NCBI GenBank assembly: GCA_002007465.1
Contig: LNAC01001236.1
Coordinates: forward strand, 1 to 64,000
Length of the DNA: 64,000 bases
Source: Ailurus styani
Taxonomy: Eukaryota > Chordata > Mammalia > Carnivora > Ailuridae
Direction of reading: 5' to 3'
Positions 13,141 to 25,663 of the stretch are shown here, piece by piece. Both the position numbers and the translations under genes were made by a program. The notes beneath the pieces were generated by a model, which was not told the origin of the DNA, made no database searches, and saw nothing but the letters and a program-made list of their open reading frames with translations. Every line of letters begins with the position of its first letter. Positions within the stretch are counted from its first letter, which is position 1.

Positions 13141-13921
13141 ATTATTTTTTTTAGAGCACTTCAAGTTTCACAACAAAACTGTGTGGAAAATACAGAGAAT
13201 TCCCATATGTCCCTTGTCTACCACTCATACTCCACAGAGTCTGCCTATCAACATCCTGCTCCAGAGGGACACATCTGTTACAATCAATAAACCTATACAG
13301 ACATAACATCATCACACAAAGTCCAAATGGTGCATTAAGTAGCACTCTTGATGTTGTACATTCTATGGGTTTTGGCAAATGTATAATGACTTGTAACTAC
13401 CATAATAATATCACCCAAAATAGTTTCATGACCCTAAAAATCTTCTGTGCTCTATTCATCCCTCCTTCCCTCTTCTTACCTGACAACCACTGATCTTTTT
13501 CTGTCCCCATGGTCTTTTTTTTTTTTTTCAGAATGTCATATCATTGAATCATACAATATGTAATATTTTCAAGTCAGTTTATTTCATTTATTAATATATA
13601 TTTAAGGTTATTTCATATCTTTTCATAATATGATAACTGACTTCTTTTTAATGCTGAATAATATCCCAGTGTCTGGATGTGCAAGAATTTGTCTATCCAT
13701 TCACCTACTGAAGGCCATCTTTGTTGTTTCTAAGGTTTGGCAAATTTAAACAAAGCTGTTATAAATATCTGTATGCAGTTTTTTCTGTGGATATAACTTT
13801 TCAAGTTAATTAGGCACAACTGCTGGATTGTATGGTAAGAGTATGTTTACTTTGGTAAGAAACTACCCAACTGTCCTCCAAAGACTTCTCATTCTCTTGA
13901 CAGTATCTTTTGCAGAGCAGA
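13141..13921 (-). mobile_element. LINE-1 (L1M type) 3' part, antisense
   Basis: Read on the plus strand this is the reverse complement of an old L1 3' end and distal ORF2: 'ttttttagagcacttcaagt', 'cagagaattcccatatgtcc', 'gttgtacattctatgggttt', 'atgctgaataatatcccagt', 'ctggattgtatggtaagagt', 'tgtcctccaaag'. Just after 13888 the text jumps to a more upstream ORF2 piece ('tctcttgacagtatcttttg'), so an internal deletion is present. No coding capacity remains. Confidence 0.82.
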
Positions 13922-13929
13922 GAAGAAGT

Positions 13930-14915
13930 GTTCTTATTTTATAAAATCTTTACTTTCTATCTCTGCTTACCTTATTCATCTGTTCTTGCATGTCGTCTAC
14001 ATTATCTATGGAAGCACTTAGCATATCAATCATAGATTTTTAAATTCATGGTCTGATAATTCTCATATTCTTGCCACATTTGACTCTAGCTCTGATGCTT
14101 GCTCAGTTTCCTCAAACTGTGTTTTTTGCCTTTCAGTATGACTTCAACAGTTTCTCTTGATAGTCAGACATGATGCGCCAAGTATAAGGAACTGCAGTAA
14201 ATAGGCCTATGGTAATGTGGTAGTCGGGTATGGAGGGAAGGGAAGCAGTCTGTAGTCTTGTGATTAGGCCTCCATCTATCAGTGAGGTGATGCCCTTGGA
14301 CTGTGAACTTCACAACTGCTTCTCAGTACCACCTAACCCCTCTCAGGTGAGACAGAATAGCTAAAGTGGGCTCGAATTGGGTATTTCCCTTCAGCTAGAG
14401 CAATTAGGCTGTAACAAAACCCCAATAGGTTAGGCTCTGATAAAATAGTTTCCTTTGAGTACAGACCTGTTTCAAAATAGCTACTTAAATCTTTTACCTG
14501 CCTGAAGCACAAAGGGGTTTTTCTTCCATCTTTGCTGAGCCAATCTGATACAGCTCTTGTAGGTAAAACTCAGGAACATGTGAGGGTCCCTATATGATTG
14601 GGCCCTGGAGTTTTTGACTCTCAGACTTGTTCCCACTGAGGCTCCACTAATTCATCAATTACAGTATAGGTTTTCCTACCCCAGTGCTGGTTTCCACAGT
14701 TTTCTTCAGATGGGCTTCTGTTCTAGTAAGTTGTGATTCTCTGTCCAGCCTGTCCTTCTCAATTTTTGAGGTAGCATTTTGCTTTGTGACCTCACTTCTC
14801 TGACAGCTCTACTAAGAGTTGTTGATTTTTCAGTTTGTTCCAAATTTTACTCGTTAGGACAGAACAGCGACTTCTGAACTCTTCTAAGTGACTTCATGCC
14901 ACACTGGAAACTCAA
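13930..14915 (-). mobile_element. LINE-1 3' UTR-like fragment, antisense
   Basis: Matches what I recall of old L1 3' UTR sequence in reverse orientation: 'catctgttcttgcatgtcgt', 'tttttgcctttcagtatgac', 'gtcagacatgatgcgccaag', 'gtaaataggcctatggtaat', 'ccaataggttaggctctgat'. It directly follows the previous L1 piece but is not collinear with it, so it is a separate insertion or a rearranged part. Confidence 0.65.
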
Positions 14916-15773
14916 ACTCTACTTTTTTCAAACAATAAAGTTCACTTACAAACTGAGGGCACAAATACTCCATGTACCATTAATGTCTGTGTTTATAATC
15001 TCATGCTAGGAAGCATTCATATACTTGTGGTTTTGAAGATTTAACAGTTACTCCTAAAGTGTCTCAGAGTGAGTTTACTGCTTTTTTCTATTGTCTTATC
15101 TGCCTTTCTCAAGGTTGGTTTCAAACAGTGCTCTTGGAAACATGAAATGGTCTGTAAGTCGAAAAACAGAAGAGGTTTAGGGACCATGTAAACAACAAGG
15201 GCATTGGAATGATAATCATTCACAAAAGATGAGTACTCAGGGACATTATTAGGCATAAAAACAGTTTTAAAGACAGCTTTTTCTGATGGTAATAGTTTTC
15301 ATACTCAGTGATGAAGGTTTGGGACACAACATTAAAAAATAATCAATGTCACTAAAATTAGCTTTTCAAAGATTACCTTCTCAGAGAACAAACAGTTGGC
15401 CTGGCAAAATTAGGGGACTTCTTTCAAAATTCCTGGGTACATTTCAGTAAAAATTTAAGTCAAACTTCTAGAACTTTAAAACCAGGATGACTCTTCTCTA
15501 TATGATATGCATGCTATTTTTTATATTCCCCCCACCACCACCACCAAATAGCACACTGAAATCTGCTGGGGTATGTAATGCCCTTCTCCGAAGTTCTAGA
15601 TGTCTTAGATGATGCTTGGTGACTTGCCTTCCCACCGTGGCAGTCTCCCACTTATGTAACACATATCTGGGTACTTTGATTTGGAACCTCAATACCAATA
15701 AGAACTACCTTCACTTCACTTAATCTTTAGGTTCCTTGAACTATCAGCCCTGACCCTGGGCTATCCATCAGGA

Positions 15774-15775
<2 letters not shown>
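14916..15775. other. Intergenic DNA, nothing recognised
   Basis: Non-repetitive DNA ending at the (CT)n tract. A short (CCA)n run sits at 15528-15545 and gives a glycine-rich stretch to the minus-strand open frame 15498-15698, which I regard as chance. Confidence 0.45.

Positions 15776-15820
<45 letters not shown>
15776..15820. repeat. (CT)n dinucleotide microsatellite
   Basis: About 22 uninterrupted TC units. It abuts the 3' (tail) side of an antisense SINE fragment. Confidence 0.97.
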
Positions 15821-15825
<5 letters not shown>

Positions 15826-15962
15826 TTAAAGATTTTATTTATTTGTATGTCAGAGAGTGAGAGAGAGAGCACGAGCAGTGGGAGTGGCAAGCAGAGGGAG
15901 AAGCAGGGTCGCCCCTGAGCAAGGACCCTGGGATCATGACCAACTGAGCTACCAAGGTGTCC
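15821..15962 (-). mobile_element. SINEC, internally deleted
   Basis: Minus-strand SINEC with T-run, gagaga block, 'ccctgggatcatgacc' and a degenerate head ('gagctaccaaggtgtcc'). The stretch between 'gatcatgacc' and 'aactgagcta' is missing (about 30 bp), as is part of the central region. Confidence 0.85.
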
Positions 15963-16027
15963 AAAGACCTTATCTGTCCCTTACAAGAACCTTTGTCTCT
16001 GAGTCTCCTCCTATCTAAAATGCTTTC

Positions 16028-16247
16028 CCGGGCACCTGGGTGGTTCATGGGTTAAAGCCTCTGCTTTCGGCTCAGGTCATGATCTCAGCGTCCTGGGATC
16101 GAGGCCCACATCAGGCTCTCTGCTCAGCAGGGAGCCTGCTTCCTCCTCTCCCTGTCTCTCTGCCTGCCTCTCTGCCTACTTGTAATCTCTCTCTCTCTGT
16201 GTCAAATAAATAAATAAAATCTTTAAAAAATAAAAAAATAAAAAAAT
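16028..16247 (+). mobile_element. SINEC, mustelid-type ('ggttaaagcc')
   Basis: Starts 'ccgggcacctgggtggttca', carries the 'gttaaagcctctgctttcgg' diagnostic and a CT-rich body, and ends in (AAAT)n and A-rich repeats. The target-site duplication is 'aaaatgctttc' (16017-16027) against 'aaaatgttttc' (16248-16258). A second SINE follows at once. Confidence 0.95.
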
Positions 16248-16258
16248 AAAATGTTTTC

Positions 16259-16457
16259 ACAGGGCACTGGGGTGGTTCAGTCAGTTAAGCATCCACCTTC
16301 AGTTCCGGTTGGGATCCTAGGGTTCTGGATCAGGCCCCACTCTGGGCTCCCTGCTCTGCAGAGAGCCTTTTTCTCCCTCTCCCTCTTCCAGAAGCTCTGC
16401 CTGCTTGTGCACTCACTCTCAATCTCTCCATCAGGTGAATAAATAAAATCTTTAAAA
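16259..16457 (+). mobile_element. SINEC, older subtype, inserted next to previous SINE
   Basis: Starts 'acagggcactggggtggttc' and uses 'cagttaagcatccaccttca' rather than the mustelid diagnostic. It ends 'aataaaatctttaaaa' and is followed by a third copy of the target word 'aaaatgcttccc' (16458-16469). The first two copies of that word flank the preceding SINE. Confidence 0.93.
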
Positions 16458-18311
16458 AAAATGCTTCCCACTCCCCTGTCCCAAAACAAACACACCTCCT
16501 TCTTTCCACCTAACCTTTACATTTCAGAAATGAAAGCCCTACTTAATCACCTCTCCTCACTCGAGGTTAGAATCCTTGAGCACATGTTCTCATAGAAACA
16601 GGACCCCTTCTTTCAGAATATTTATCTTCGTTTCCAGTTATGAATTCATACAGTTGTGATGATGTATGAAAAATTAGTAAGTGTGGTGGCTTCTTCTGCC
16701 CATGACTGTATCCCTCTGTCCTCAGCACTTGCCATACAATGAGTGATAAATCAATTATTTGTTGAATGGATAAAATAAATGTCAGTGAGTCTCATAAAAT
16801 CATTATATGTGCCAGCCAATTACCCTAGTGAAGACCTAATGGAATGGTACATATTGATCGGAGTAAAGAGAGGCACAGCATCCAAAAGCCGTCTTTACAG
16901 TTTCCCAAGGTCCATCTTTCTCCACTGACCAATAGGTGAGTGCATGAATTACCCTAATAATCCACAGTTTCTTTCCTATTTCCTCCATCAACCTTTCTGA
17001 AATGCACATATTCCTAAGTCTTTCAAAGTTAATTTATATTTTCTTTTTCTATCTCCCACTCTACTCTGGGGAGTTAAAAAACGAAAAAACTGAAACAAAC
17101 CTTAAAGAGCAAGCAGTAGGTTTAAAATCTGATGACAGTGAGAGCTGGTCCATTTTTGTCTTGCACTGTCTGCTGTGAATTCCCAAGGGCGGTGCCTAGG
17201 TCTGCTTTAGTGTCTGGTAATGATCCCTTCTTCCCGCTGTCATTCTTACCAATCATGAGATGCTGCCTAGCCTGTTCTGAGGCCTGAGAGATGAATGAAT
17301 ACCTCAGGGGCCCGTATCAGTATTTATTGTCAGGGTAGTGAAGGGTGGGAGGAAGAAGTAGTGTAGTAAAAACCATCTGCGCTAAGAATTATAGAAGCCA
17401 GAAAAGGACTAGCAGGGAGCCCGGCATCTATCACCACATGGAAGCCCAATTAAAACACACGCATTCGAGAAACAGGATCTTGGCAGAACACGCTTAATGA
17501 GAAAATGCTGCAATTCAAATCATACTGAAGTTACTCACTGTTAGGAAGAATAGAATAAATGGAACTAAGAAGGCAGGAATAAAGACTTAATGAAATGTTC
17601 TCGATGTATTTTTTTTTAACTTTCCCAGTTTCAAGTAAACAAAATCCACATTTCCAAATCCACTAAAGGGAACCTTGAATGAAACAAAGATTGGTAGAAG
17701 TTATATTATATGACACTAAGAATAGCCATTCTTCTTAACAAGTAACGAAGTAGCATATAATTTGAAGGCTTATGACACAGTCATTAATATGTAGTAACAT
17801 GAAAAAATATTTCTTTAATACACTGAAAAGCACAGAAAGTGGCTAAAATAGGAGTATCTGGAAAATAAAAATAAGCATCCCTGTTAGACATGCATCATGT
17901 TTAGTTCAGGGATCCACACGAAAAGCTCCTTTGGTCACCACCTGATGAGCTTTGCATCATGGAGTTGAGCCTTGCAGATGCCTCATCACCGTGACCGTGT
18001 TTACCTGTCCTTTCTAGTGCTGCTCGTTCTCTGTATAGCTCTGTGGCATTTCAAGGTGGATTGTGTACAGACTTCCCTGATGCCAAATTAAGAATTCCAG
18101 TTTGCTTGTTATTATTTCAGTGTTAAATAAATAGCTTCTTGAGATGTCTATAAGCATGTTTTGCTGACTTTTGAACTTTAGGAAGAGGAATATTCTGTAT
18201 GTTTGGTTCCTATGTTTTTGGGGGAAAAGTCTGTAATATATAAGGTCATGTTCCCAGTTTTCCTTGACTGAATTTGCAGAATTTTACTTCAAATCGAATG
18301 CAATATCACAG

Positions 18312-18332
18312 TGAATGATTATGAATCATTCA
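18312..18332. repeat. Inverted repeat, 9-bp arms, 3-nt spacer
   Basis: Arms 'tgaatgatt' and 'aatcattca' are perfectly complementary around 'atg'. They give a short hairpin or a dyad of ATGATT-type motifs. Function unknown. Confidence 0.8.
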
Positions 18333-19357
18333 TATATGTAAAGGATTTTTTTGTCAGGAAGTATTAGTATTATAAATAGAAATGCTCTTACCTAGAATAA
18401 TACTCCATTTATCTAGATGTAGTATACAAATGAATTCTGCACATAAGCAAAACCTTGTTTCATGGTACTAATTAAAAACAAAATATGCATACGTATAACA
18501 TATATGACACATATATTTATCTAGTTCCTTATAGAAATATACTCAACATGATATTCAGCGTGGTTGGTGATTCAGGATTATTAAATAAATGTCAAGTATT
18601 TTGCTAGAGATTAATATGTCAATGTTTCTTGAAATGTGAAGGGCTATTTGCCCGTTATTTAATGGTTAATGTACATATGCACTTTTCAAGTTCCAGAGGC
18701 TATATTTTATGCTTTTAATCTCATTGACCCTTTTATGAATGATATAAATTTTACTTTTTCTGTTTTCTTAATTGGAAAGTACATTCCAGATAATTGAGGA
18801 TGTTTGATAAGTGAACTCAGAATAAGAAAATGTCATGCATCTAGCTATTAGATGCCTATATAGATATTTATGTAAGTAAAGTAAGACATTTTTCAAGAAG
18901 CTTCACTTAAAAATGGGTTTAATCAGCAAATGAAAAAGTTTGTACACAAATACTTGTTCAGGAATTAATAGAAAGCTCTCTTTGGGAGAGTTAGACTATG
19001 CTTAGCTCACTCTCTTTCTACTTCCTATTAATCATATTTAGTAAACTTCTACTAACCTTTCACAACCCAGATAAAATAATGCTCCCCTCGAGATAGCTTC
19101 TATGAATTCCTCTACTTCAAACTAGATCAGCCCTGGATTGTAATTTCCAATTATATATCCGAATGAGTTGACTTAATATTTGTGTCCCTCATTAGGCCAA
19201 AAGCCTCAAAAACTGTTTTACTCACTACTATGCATAGCACCCTTATGTGCCTCAACAAAAGGGTACATTGAATAAACAAATGAATGAATGAATACAGTAA
19301 TGGTGGTTCTGGAGAGAGGTCCTGGAGGAATTAAAGTAGGGGAAGATTTAAACTCTA

Positions 19358-19377
19358 CAGATATATATATATATCTG
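19358..19377. repeat. Perfect 20-bp AT palindrome
   Basis: The word 'cagatatatatatatatctg' is its own reverse complement. It is an (AT)n core with symmetric CAG/CTG ends. Confidence 0.85.
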
Positions 19378-19595
19378 GGTTTTCAAACCAGCCGCAGCAT
19401 TTATTACCTAGTATATATATTTAAATTACCCTTATCTCTGTATTAATTTTCCCTACTAATTTGAGCAATGATGGTAATGAATTAAGTAACTTATATGAAA
19501 GACTCCAGTCTTTCTGGAATGCTTATGGAAGATTCTTAGTTTAATAGCTAATAATCTATGCTTTAGGGTCAAACCTAAGTTTGTAGCATAGTCCT

Positions 19596-19768
19596 GCACT
19601 TAAGAGTTGAGTACTCTAGAAGTTATTAATTATCCTTAAAATTCAGTTCCCTCATCTCTAAAATGGTGATAATACTATCCACCCAAAGTTTTTGAAAATG
19701 TACATACTATATTTTAAATAGAGTGTTCTGCCTAGAACCTGGCACATGCTAAATGCTCAATACTTTCT
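19596..19768 (+). mobile_element. MIR relic
   Basis: Sense MIR distal part: 'cagttccctcatctctaaaa', 'tggtgataatactatccacc', 'cctggcacatgctaaatgct', 'caata'. These match the MIR consensus CAGTTTCCTCATCTGTAAAA, TGGGGATAATA and CCTGGCACATAGTAAGCGCTCAATA. Confidence 0.75.
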
Positions 19769-19959
19769 TCTCATGACTCATATCACTCTTCTGTTAACCA
19801 CTTAAGCCCTGCCACACTCACTGAACAGAAAGGTGAACAATGATTCCAAAGAGAACCTGTATGCATCAAACATACATCCTATAGAAATAAAAAGGTGAAA
19901 TGACCATGGGACAGCACATGATTTAAGTGTGGAGTCACAGGTGAGAATTAGAGCAGGGT

Positions 19960-20155
19960 TAGTAAGGGTTGCTTTCGGAATCAAAATTTCTAAGTTCAAA
20001 TCTAGCCTCCTTCACTAATAGGTCACATTATTTAACTATTCTAAGCTTTCATTTCCTTTCCTAGAGATAAAAATGAAACCAGTATAGGGCTTTTATAAGG
20101 ACGAAATGAGCCAATGAATCAAAAGCACTTAGCACAGTGCCTGGCCCACTGCAAG
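19960..20155 (+). mobile_element. MIR relic
   Basis: Sense MIR: 'ctaagttcaaatctagcctc', 'tttcctttcctagagataaa', 'cacttagcacagtgcctggc'. It is the second of three sense MIRs within 1.4 kb. Confidence 0.72.
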
Positions 20156-20784
20156 AACTGACAAAAACAATCTCAATATATACAGAAGAAATGAGTCCAT
20201 TCGGGACTATCTGTACTTAAAACAGCTCTGGGCTAGAGACTGTGTTCTCCTCCTTGTTGGGAAATAAGGTGCCAATGATAATAAAAACTGCCTTTTCATT
20301 GAACTACAGCAGCTTGGCTTCCATTAAGTCCAGCATTTATAATGAAAAGACTAAAGAGATGCTCTACTTCACATTCCACAGAAATGGCCAAGTAAATATC
20401 TAGGAGCTATTGACGTGAAGAAGAGGAAGTATGTGAGAGGTTGAAGACAGAAATGATGACGGGTTGTAAAACATAATAATTACAAAGCTAAACTTACAAA
20501 TTATTGGTAATAAGTTTATATCCTTGGAATAATTTTAAGTAGCAAATAAATTTTTTGTTATTTCAAGGATTTATCTTCAAATCAGCATTGCCACCTATTT
20601 GGATTATCACAATGAGTTTGAAAATCCGTGTGTAAATAAAAACTGCGTGACTCAGTTTCATCACATCTTATATACAGAAACTCTATTAACTAGACCATGG
20701 CTTTATGGATGACTTTAGGGAGCCAACCCTAATGTTCCTTGGGTTTTGTCTTTTCTCCTCAAACTGACTATGAGCTCAGAATTT

Positions 20785-20990
20785 GGGTCGGAAAGATCTG
20801 ATATTGAATCTCAGATCCGACATCTTACTAAAGAAGTTACCTAATTCTCTGAGCTACCTGTATCCATCTGTAATATAATGCATATAATAAACAGTACCTA
20901 TTTCATATTATTGTGACAAGGATTAAATGAGCTATACATTTAAAGCATTTGGGAAGAGCTGAATTAATACTAGATGTTATTATTACCTCC
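20785..20990 (+). mobile_element. MIR relic
   Basis: Sense MIR: 'gatattgaatctcagatccg', 'ttacctaattctctgagcta', 'gtacctatttcatattattg', 'gacaaggattaaatgagcta'. The core and 3' half are recognisable. Confidence 0.72.
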
Positions 20991-21340
20991 AAAGTTTTAT
21001 TCTTGCCTAAGTATAATGAAGGATCCTATAAAAAAGTGAGAATCTAAGTATTTCAAATAAGCAGTAGAATTTTTTATTGCACGTGTTTTACTCAAGTGTT
21101 GGTTAAGAAACATTACAAAATTTAAAGAAAATTTATATTACAACTTCAATTCTTAATCTTACTACCTCAGTAATTACTCTTAGATTTAAATTTATTTATT
21201 TGTTTATTGCTTATAAAAGTCTCAATTATAACATTTCTATATACATATACATATTTGCAAGCAAATATAATAACTACAAGTTATAAATATAATTTTGTCA
21301 CATATTAATGTTCTATTAATAGCTTTGTGGCAGAGATTGC

Positions 21341-21368
21341 TAATTACCAAACAATTAATTGGTAATTA
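21341..21368. repeat. TAATTA inverted repeat, 10-bp arms
   Basis: Arms 'taattaccaa' and 'ttggtaatta' are perfectly complementary around 'acaattaa'. A nested palindrome 'caattaattg' lies inside. TAATTA words are homeodomain-type core sites, but a functional role is only a guess in AT-rich DNA. Confidence 0.8.
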
Positions 21369-21419
21369 ATTTGTTATTAATAATTACAAATTATGCTGTC
21401 TGCTCTTCTTTATTTTCAT

Positions 21420-22375
21420 ACAACTAGACCTCTATTTCCCTTCCAGTTACTTGTGATCATGTAACTGTTCTAGGAAATGGAATGTGAGCAAAACTGATAT
21501 GTATTTCTTGGCAACTTGGGTCCTAAAATCTTCCATGCTCTTTCCTTCTGACTGATCAGTCAGTATTCCTGTGTCCAGTCTCTATTCTTTCCAACAGGGT
21601 TATATTCTTTGTTTACCTATATTGTATGTGGTACTTTCCATTAGAAGATATAGGTTTTGGATAGGGCAATAATGTTAGGTAAGACTTTTTTTGTTTTGTT
21701 TTTTTTTGGAGTGGGAGGTCAAGAATAGCAAAGGAGGGCACTCCTTAGAAGGCAATGAGAGCAACAGACAAGACAATAAAGAGAGCTTCACCACCTTCAA
21801 CCTGGCAGGGATTGGATGTCACTGATTCATAAAACTCTTGCACAATTTCATTGTCTGACTGTGCTTTGACAGCTAAACTAAAATAGCCACATCTACAACA
21901 GTAAAAAAAAACTTATCCAATGATAGTCATTCACATCTTCTATGTCTCACTGTCCTCCATACGCTTTAGACATTTCATGCCAGTGGTAGCATCCATCCCA
22001 ATAGGATCCCAATCATTACCAAGGCTTAGGTAACTTGCCAAGTGCTTCTCAGGTTTGTGTTGGAACCAGGAACTTGTCACTAGATCTGCCAGTGGCTCTG
22101 TAATATGCAGTGTATCCACATTCCCTCAAATAGCCTGAGGGTCTCAATGTTAGTATAAACCTCAGAGGGACACTGGACACGTTGAAGATGGCAGAGCCTT
22201 TTCAGCCTGATTCCATACAATGCTGAATAGAATAAATTCCCTTCTAATCCCTTCTACCATCAATCAGGAACAACCTTGTCTTTATTTTTAGCAAGATCTA
22301 GCCTTTCATGGTGTTAAGTCATAGGTTTCAGGTTCTTTTTCATTACAACTGCGAGCATTATCTAACTAATATAGT
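21420..22375 (+). mobile_element. Ancient LTR-like relic, probably interrupted
   Basis: The left part has 'ttccagttacttgtgatcat', 'ggaaatggaatgtgagcaaa' and 'tccatgctctttccttctga'. The right part has 'ttgaagatggcagagcc', 'gaatagaataaattcccttc', 'tggtgttaagtcataggttt' and 'cattatctaactaatata'. Together these resemble the two ends of old mammalian LTR-type elements (...TGTTAAGCCA..TAACTAATA). About 450 bp in the middle (21.7-22.15 kb) does not fit and may be an insertion. Class assignment is tentative. Confidence 0.45.
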
Positions 22376-25300
22376 TATTTTTTCATAATGCTTATGGTTT
22401 CAGTAAGTTAGAATCACTAGAATAAAATACCCTATTAATTCTAAAACAACATGCTTTATTGCAGCTGTTTAAACATCCCATGGTTTTTTTGTATGCACTC
22501 TACTTTACGGTGGAAATTCAAATTCTGACCTTATAGTTCTATAATATTATTCACCCAGAAGATGTTTTTAGATGAATAATATACACAAATAAAAGTGTGA
22601 ATTTAAGAAAATCTAAGATTTTGTTGTCCAGTTTAACTAAACTCTGGGTGCATCTACATCCTTTGTATTTTTAGAGCTTAAACTCTTTAGAATGTGTCTC
22701 AGTCAGTAATTCTAGAATCCTCTATCCTGACTAAGCAAAGAACTAAAGAGGATCACCAGACTCCAACCTAAGACTGTAAGAACATTTGGACTGCTGATGT
22801 ATTTTTCCAATTACTGCTTTCAGTGTTCACTGTCTATGAACACATTGAAGCCATTTAGGATATATTATTCTAGTAAATGAGCAGACTGTTCACACACATT
22901 AAATTCCTGTTCCTGTGTAGATTGTAAAATGCAATACCTTTATCTATTTCACGCTGGAATTAAAAATCCATATCACAAATTCTTAGAAAATAAACCATTA
23001 TCCCTTCCTGAAAAATGGAAATGAGAATGAGCATATATATTATCAGAAAAGTACTGAATTATATCCACTGTTTTTCTGGGTAATGTAGCTAAGATTAATT
23101 TATTCTGCAACATACACCTATAATGTATGTCTCTTAATACTTAAGCTAATGGAATCAGAGAAGGCAAAGGCCTTAGGACCCAGTGGAAGAACGAAGAAAG
23201 TGTTTGTCTGTGAGCTGAGACTCAGGAAAAAGTTGGTGGTGGAACTGTCAGAAGGAATAAATAGTTTTGAAGTAAAACCAGAAGGCCATTTTTCCAGTTT
23301 TCTCATTTCATATGTTTGTTTGTAAAACAAGATGTTCTGCTATTTTTAATGTAAAATATCCACTATGATTATTAATACTCACTTATCCAGACATGCCATT
23401 TCTCTGTAAAGGATTCTTTTAAAAGATGTTTGGCAGTGTGTTGAAGACTGAATTAGATGACAGAAAGGAAAAGGAAAAAAAAACAAAAACAAACAACAGG
23501 CAGCTGTGACATTAATTTATATGAAAGACGCCTGCCTACACTATGCTTGTGTCTGTGGGAAAGGTCATTAAGTAAATCTGGAAGATTTTTCCAATAAATA
23601 ATCAAATGTTTGGGCCAAGTTGAATTTGAGATGTTCTGTAGGTGGTGGACGATAAAATGTGCTACCCTGTCTTGCTGTTGGGATTGTGAAAGATAAATTA
23701 CATGCACTACTCTAGTCCCCACGACGAGTCTGGGGGTTAGGAATAGCTCTTGTATCTCAAGTGGATGCACCATCCCCTATTACTGGACATTTAACTTGCC
23801 GTCAAAGTTTTTCCAATATTAACAAACATGACAACAAAATCCTCTCAACAAAATTAATGGCTTTTGTCCATGTTAGATTCTGTTTAGAATCAATTCTCAA
23901 ATTATTTTTTTTGTAAAGAGAACAAAATAGATATTTAGGTGGAGAATTTGAAGGAAACAGAAACAGTGGTACATGATAAACTGTGATGTACTAGGCATCC
24001 TAGATGGGAAAAAGTCCCACATTTTCAGACTGAGTAAATTTTATGACAAGAGCACAGAGAAAGTAATATAAGAGGACTATCCTAACACACTGACATAGTT
24101 CAGACCCAGATTTGGGTTTGGTAGAATGGGCCCTGAGAACTGTGTTGAAAAGAAGTCAATATGGAATCAGATATCTGCCACAAAAACAGTTTAATCAAAA
24201 CACAGTTAAAGTAGAAAACAAAGGAAAAATCAGAGATTTTATAGTGTATTTTGTAGATTTTGATTTGGTTCTAAATACTATGTTCTTTAGGGCTAGACCT
24301 GTTCTGTTCATCACTGCCCAGAGCACTTAGAATAGAGCCATTATCTTGTAGATAGTTACATACATCTGTGAGTGTAGTAGTCATCTTCAAGATGATCACA
24401 CTATAGTTCTTAAGTTTCTAAATGTCTGCCATCAAATTATGTCAAAGGAATAGACAGACTCACGTTAGGAAACTTAGAGTATAATCCTAGGGTAGCTATT
24501 GTAAATTGTATCCATTTACTTAATCACAGATGATATCTGGAAATTCCCAAAGGATTTTAAAATATGAAGTTTATAGAAATGAAGTATCATCATGTAAATA
24601 TATCCTGTAGTATAAAATCTGGTATAAAATTGGACACAATAATACTCAAAATTAAATGTTATGAAAAATGATCAAGGAGTTACCATGAGATAGCAAATAT
24701 TTTCTTTCTCCCTGATTTGTTAAAATGTGACCCCCAATCAGGTGAAGGCTCTGTTAAATTCACAGAGGTATACAAGGAATTAAATTCTAGACAGAGGCTC
24801 TCAGAAGACTGTAGACTAATGGCTGCTCTAACCCCGTTGTCCAGTATCAAAGGAGCCATTTATTTCGGAGGAGTGTGCCCATCAGCTGCTTAAAGAGGCC
24901 CATGGCACTTCACTGAGCTCAAACTAGGGGACCATTACAGGATTTATTTCCACACAACTTGATTAAAGTGACTCTCATCTGAAATGTGCAAAAAGATAGC
25001 AGGGCTTTTAAGTAAGCATTATTAAAGTCCAGGTACAGGATTAAGATCAATGGCTTAAATTAGGTAGGAATGAGAAGGGTGGAGAAATAAAGAGAAAATT
25101 ACAGTAACACTTATGAGATTTGGGAAACTAATCTACAGTGAAACAGTGAAGACAAAAGCCTTAGGGAGATTCAACTCTGTCTTTGTCTCATATACACTCA
25201 CACACAAACATACACAGAGTCATGATTTCTTTTCTCTGAGCAATTTCAACAAGTTCATAGATGTGTGTAGAAACTGATTGCAGACAGTCCCCCCGCCACA

Positions 25301-25445
25301 CTGAAAATTTTGAAGAAGGTAAAGCTTTTGTGCATCTATCCTTCCTGTGTCTTTCACCTACCCCACATCCATAGTGCTCAGTGTTTTTATACTTCTCTGG
25401 CTCCGTAGAACCCAAAAGGACATTTTTTTTTCAGATGCTGGACCA
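22376..25445. other. SINE-free intergenic DNA
   Basis: About 3 kb with no gene. The 106-codon minus-strand open frame at 23453-23773 (no ATG context of note, ends in a T-run-encoded Phe stretch) shows no recognisable domain. No interspersed repeat was confidently assigned. Confidence 0.45.
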
Positions 25446-25459
25446 TCTATTCACAACTT

Positions 25460-25663
25460 ATTTTTTTTTTAAGATTTTATTTATTTATTTAATCGACAGA
25501 GAGACAGACAGTGATAGAGGGAACACCAGCAGGGGGAGTGGGAGAGGGAGAAGCAGGATTCCCGCTGAGCAGGGAGCCTGATGCGGGGCTTGATCCCAGG
25601 ACCCTAAGATCATGACCTGAGCTGAAGGCAGGGGCTTAACCCACTGAGCCACTCAGGTGCCCC
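25460..25663 (-). mobile_element. SINEC with exact TSD
   Basis: Complete minus-strand SINEC from T-run to 'gagccactcaggtgcccc'. The 14-bp target-site duplication 'tctattcacaactt' is perfect (25446-25459 and 25664-25677). The head reads 'ggcttaacccactgagcc', intermediate between the older and mustelid diagnostic forms. Confidence 0.97.

Larger units (their letters stand above)
16470..19595. other. SINE-free intergenic DNA
   Basis: More than 3 kb with no gene and no young repeat. The 17.1-17.5 kb part has higher GC than its surroundings but no open frame or repeat identity I can support. Short palindromes at 18312-18332 and 19358-19377 are listed separately. Confidence 0.45.

Noticed and set aside
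16251..16495. Frames on both strands with a recurrent 'WVAQWVKA..GSGHDPRVLG' or 'GWLSGLKPLPSAQVMISGSWD' peptide style
   Set aside because: The same peptides recur at about ten positions because they are translations of the SINEC head on either strand. They are not a protein family.
23453..23773. 106-codon minus-strand frame
   Set aside because: No motif, and part of it is encoded by an A-rich run (Phe stretch). It is within the chance range for this composition and length.
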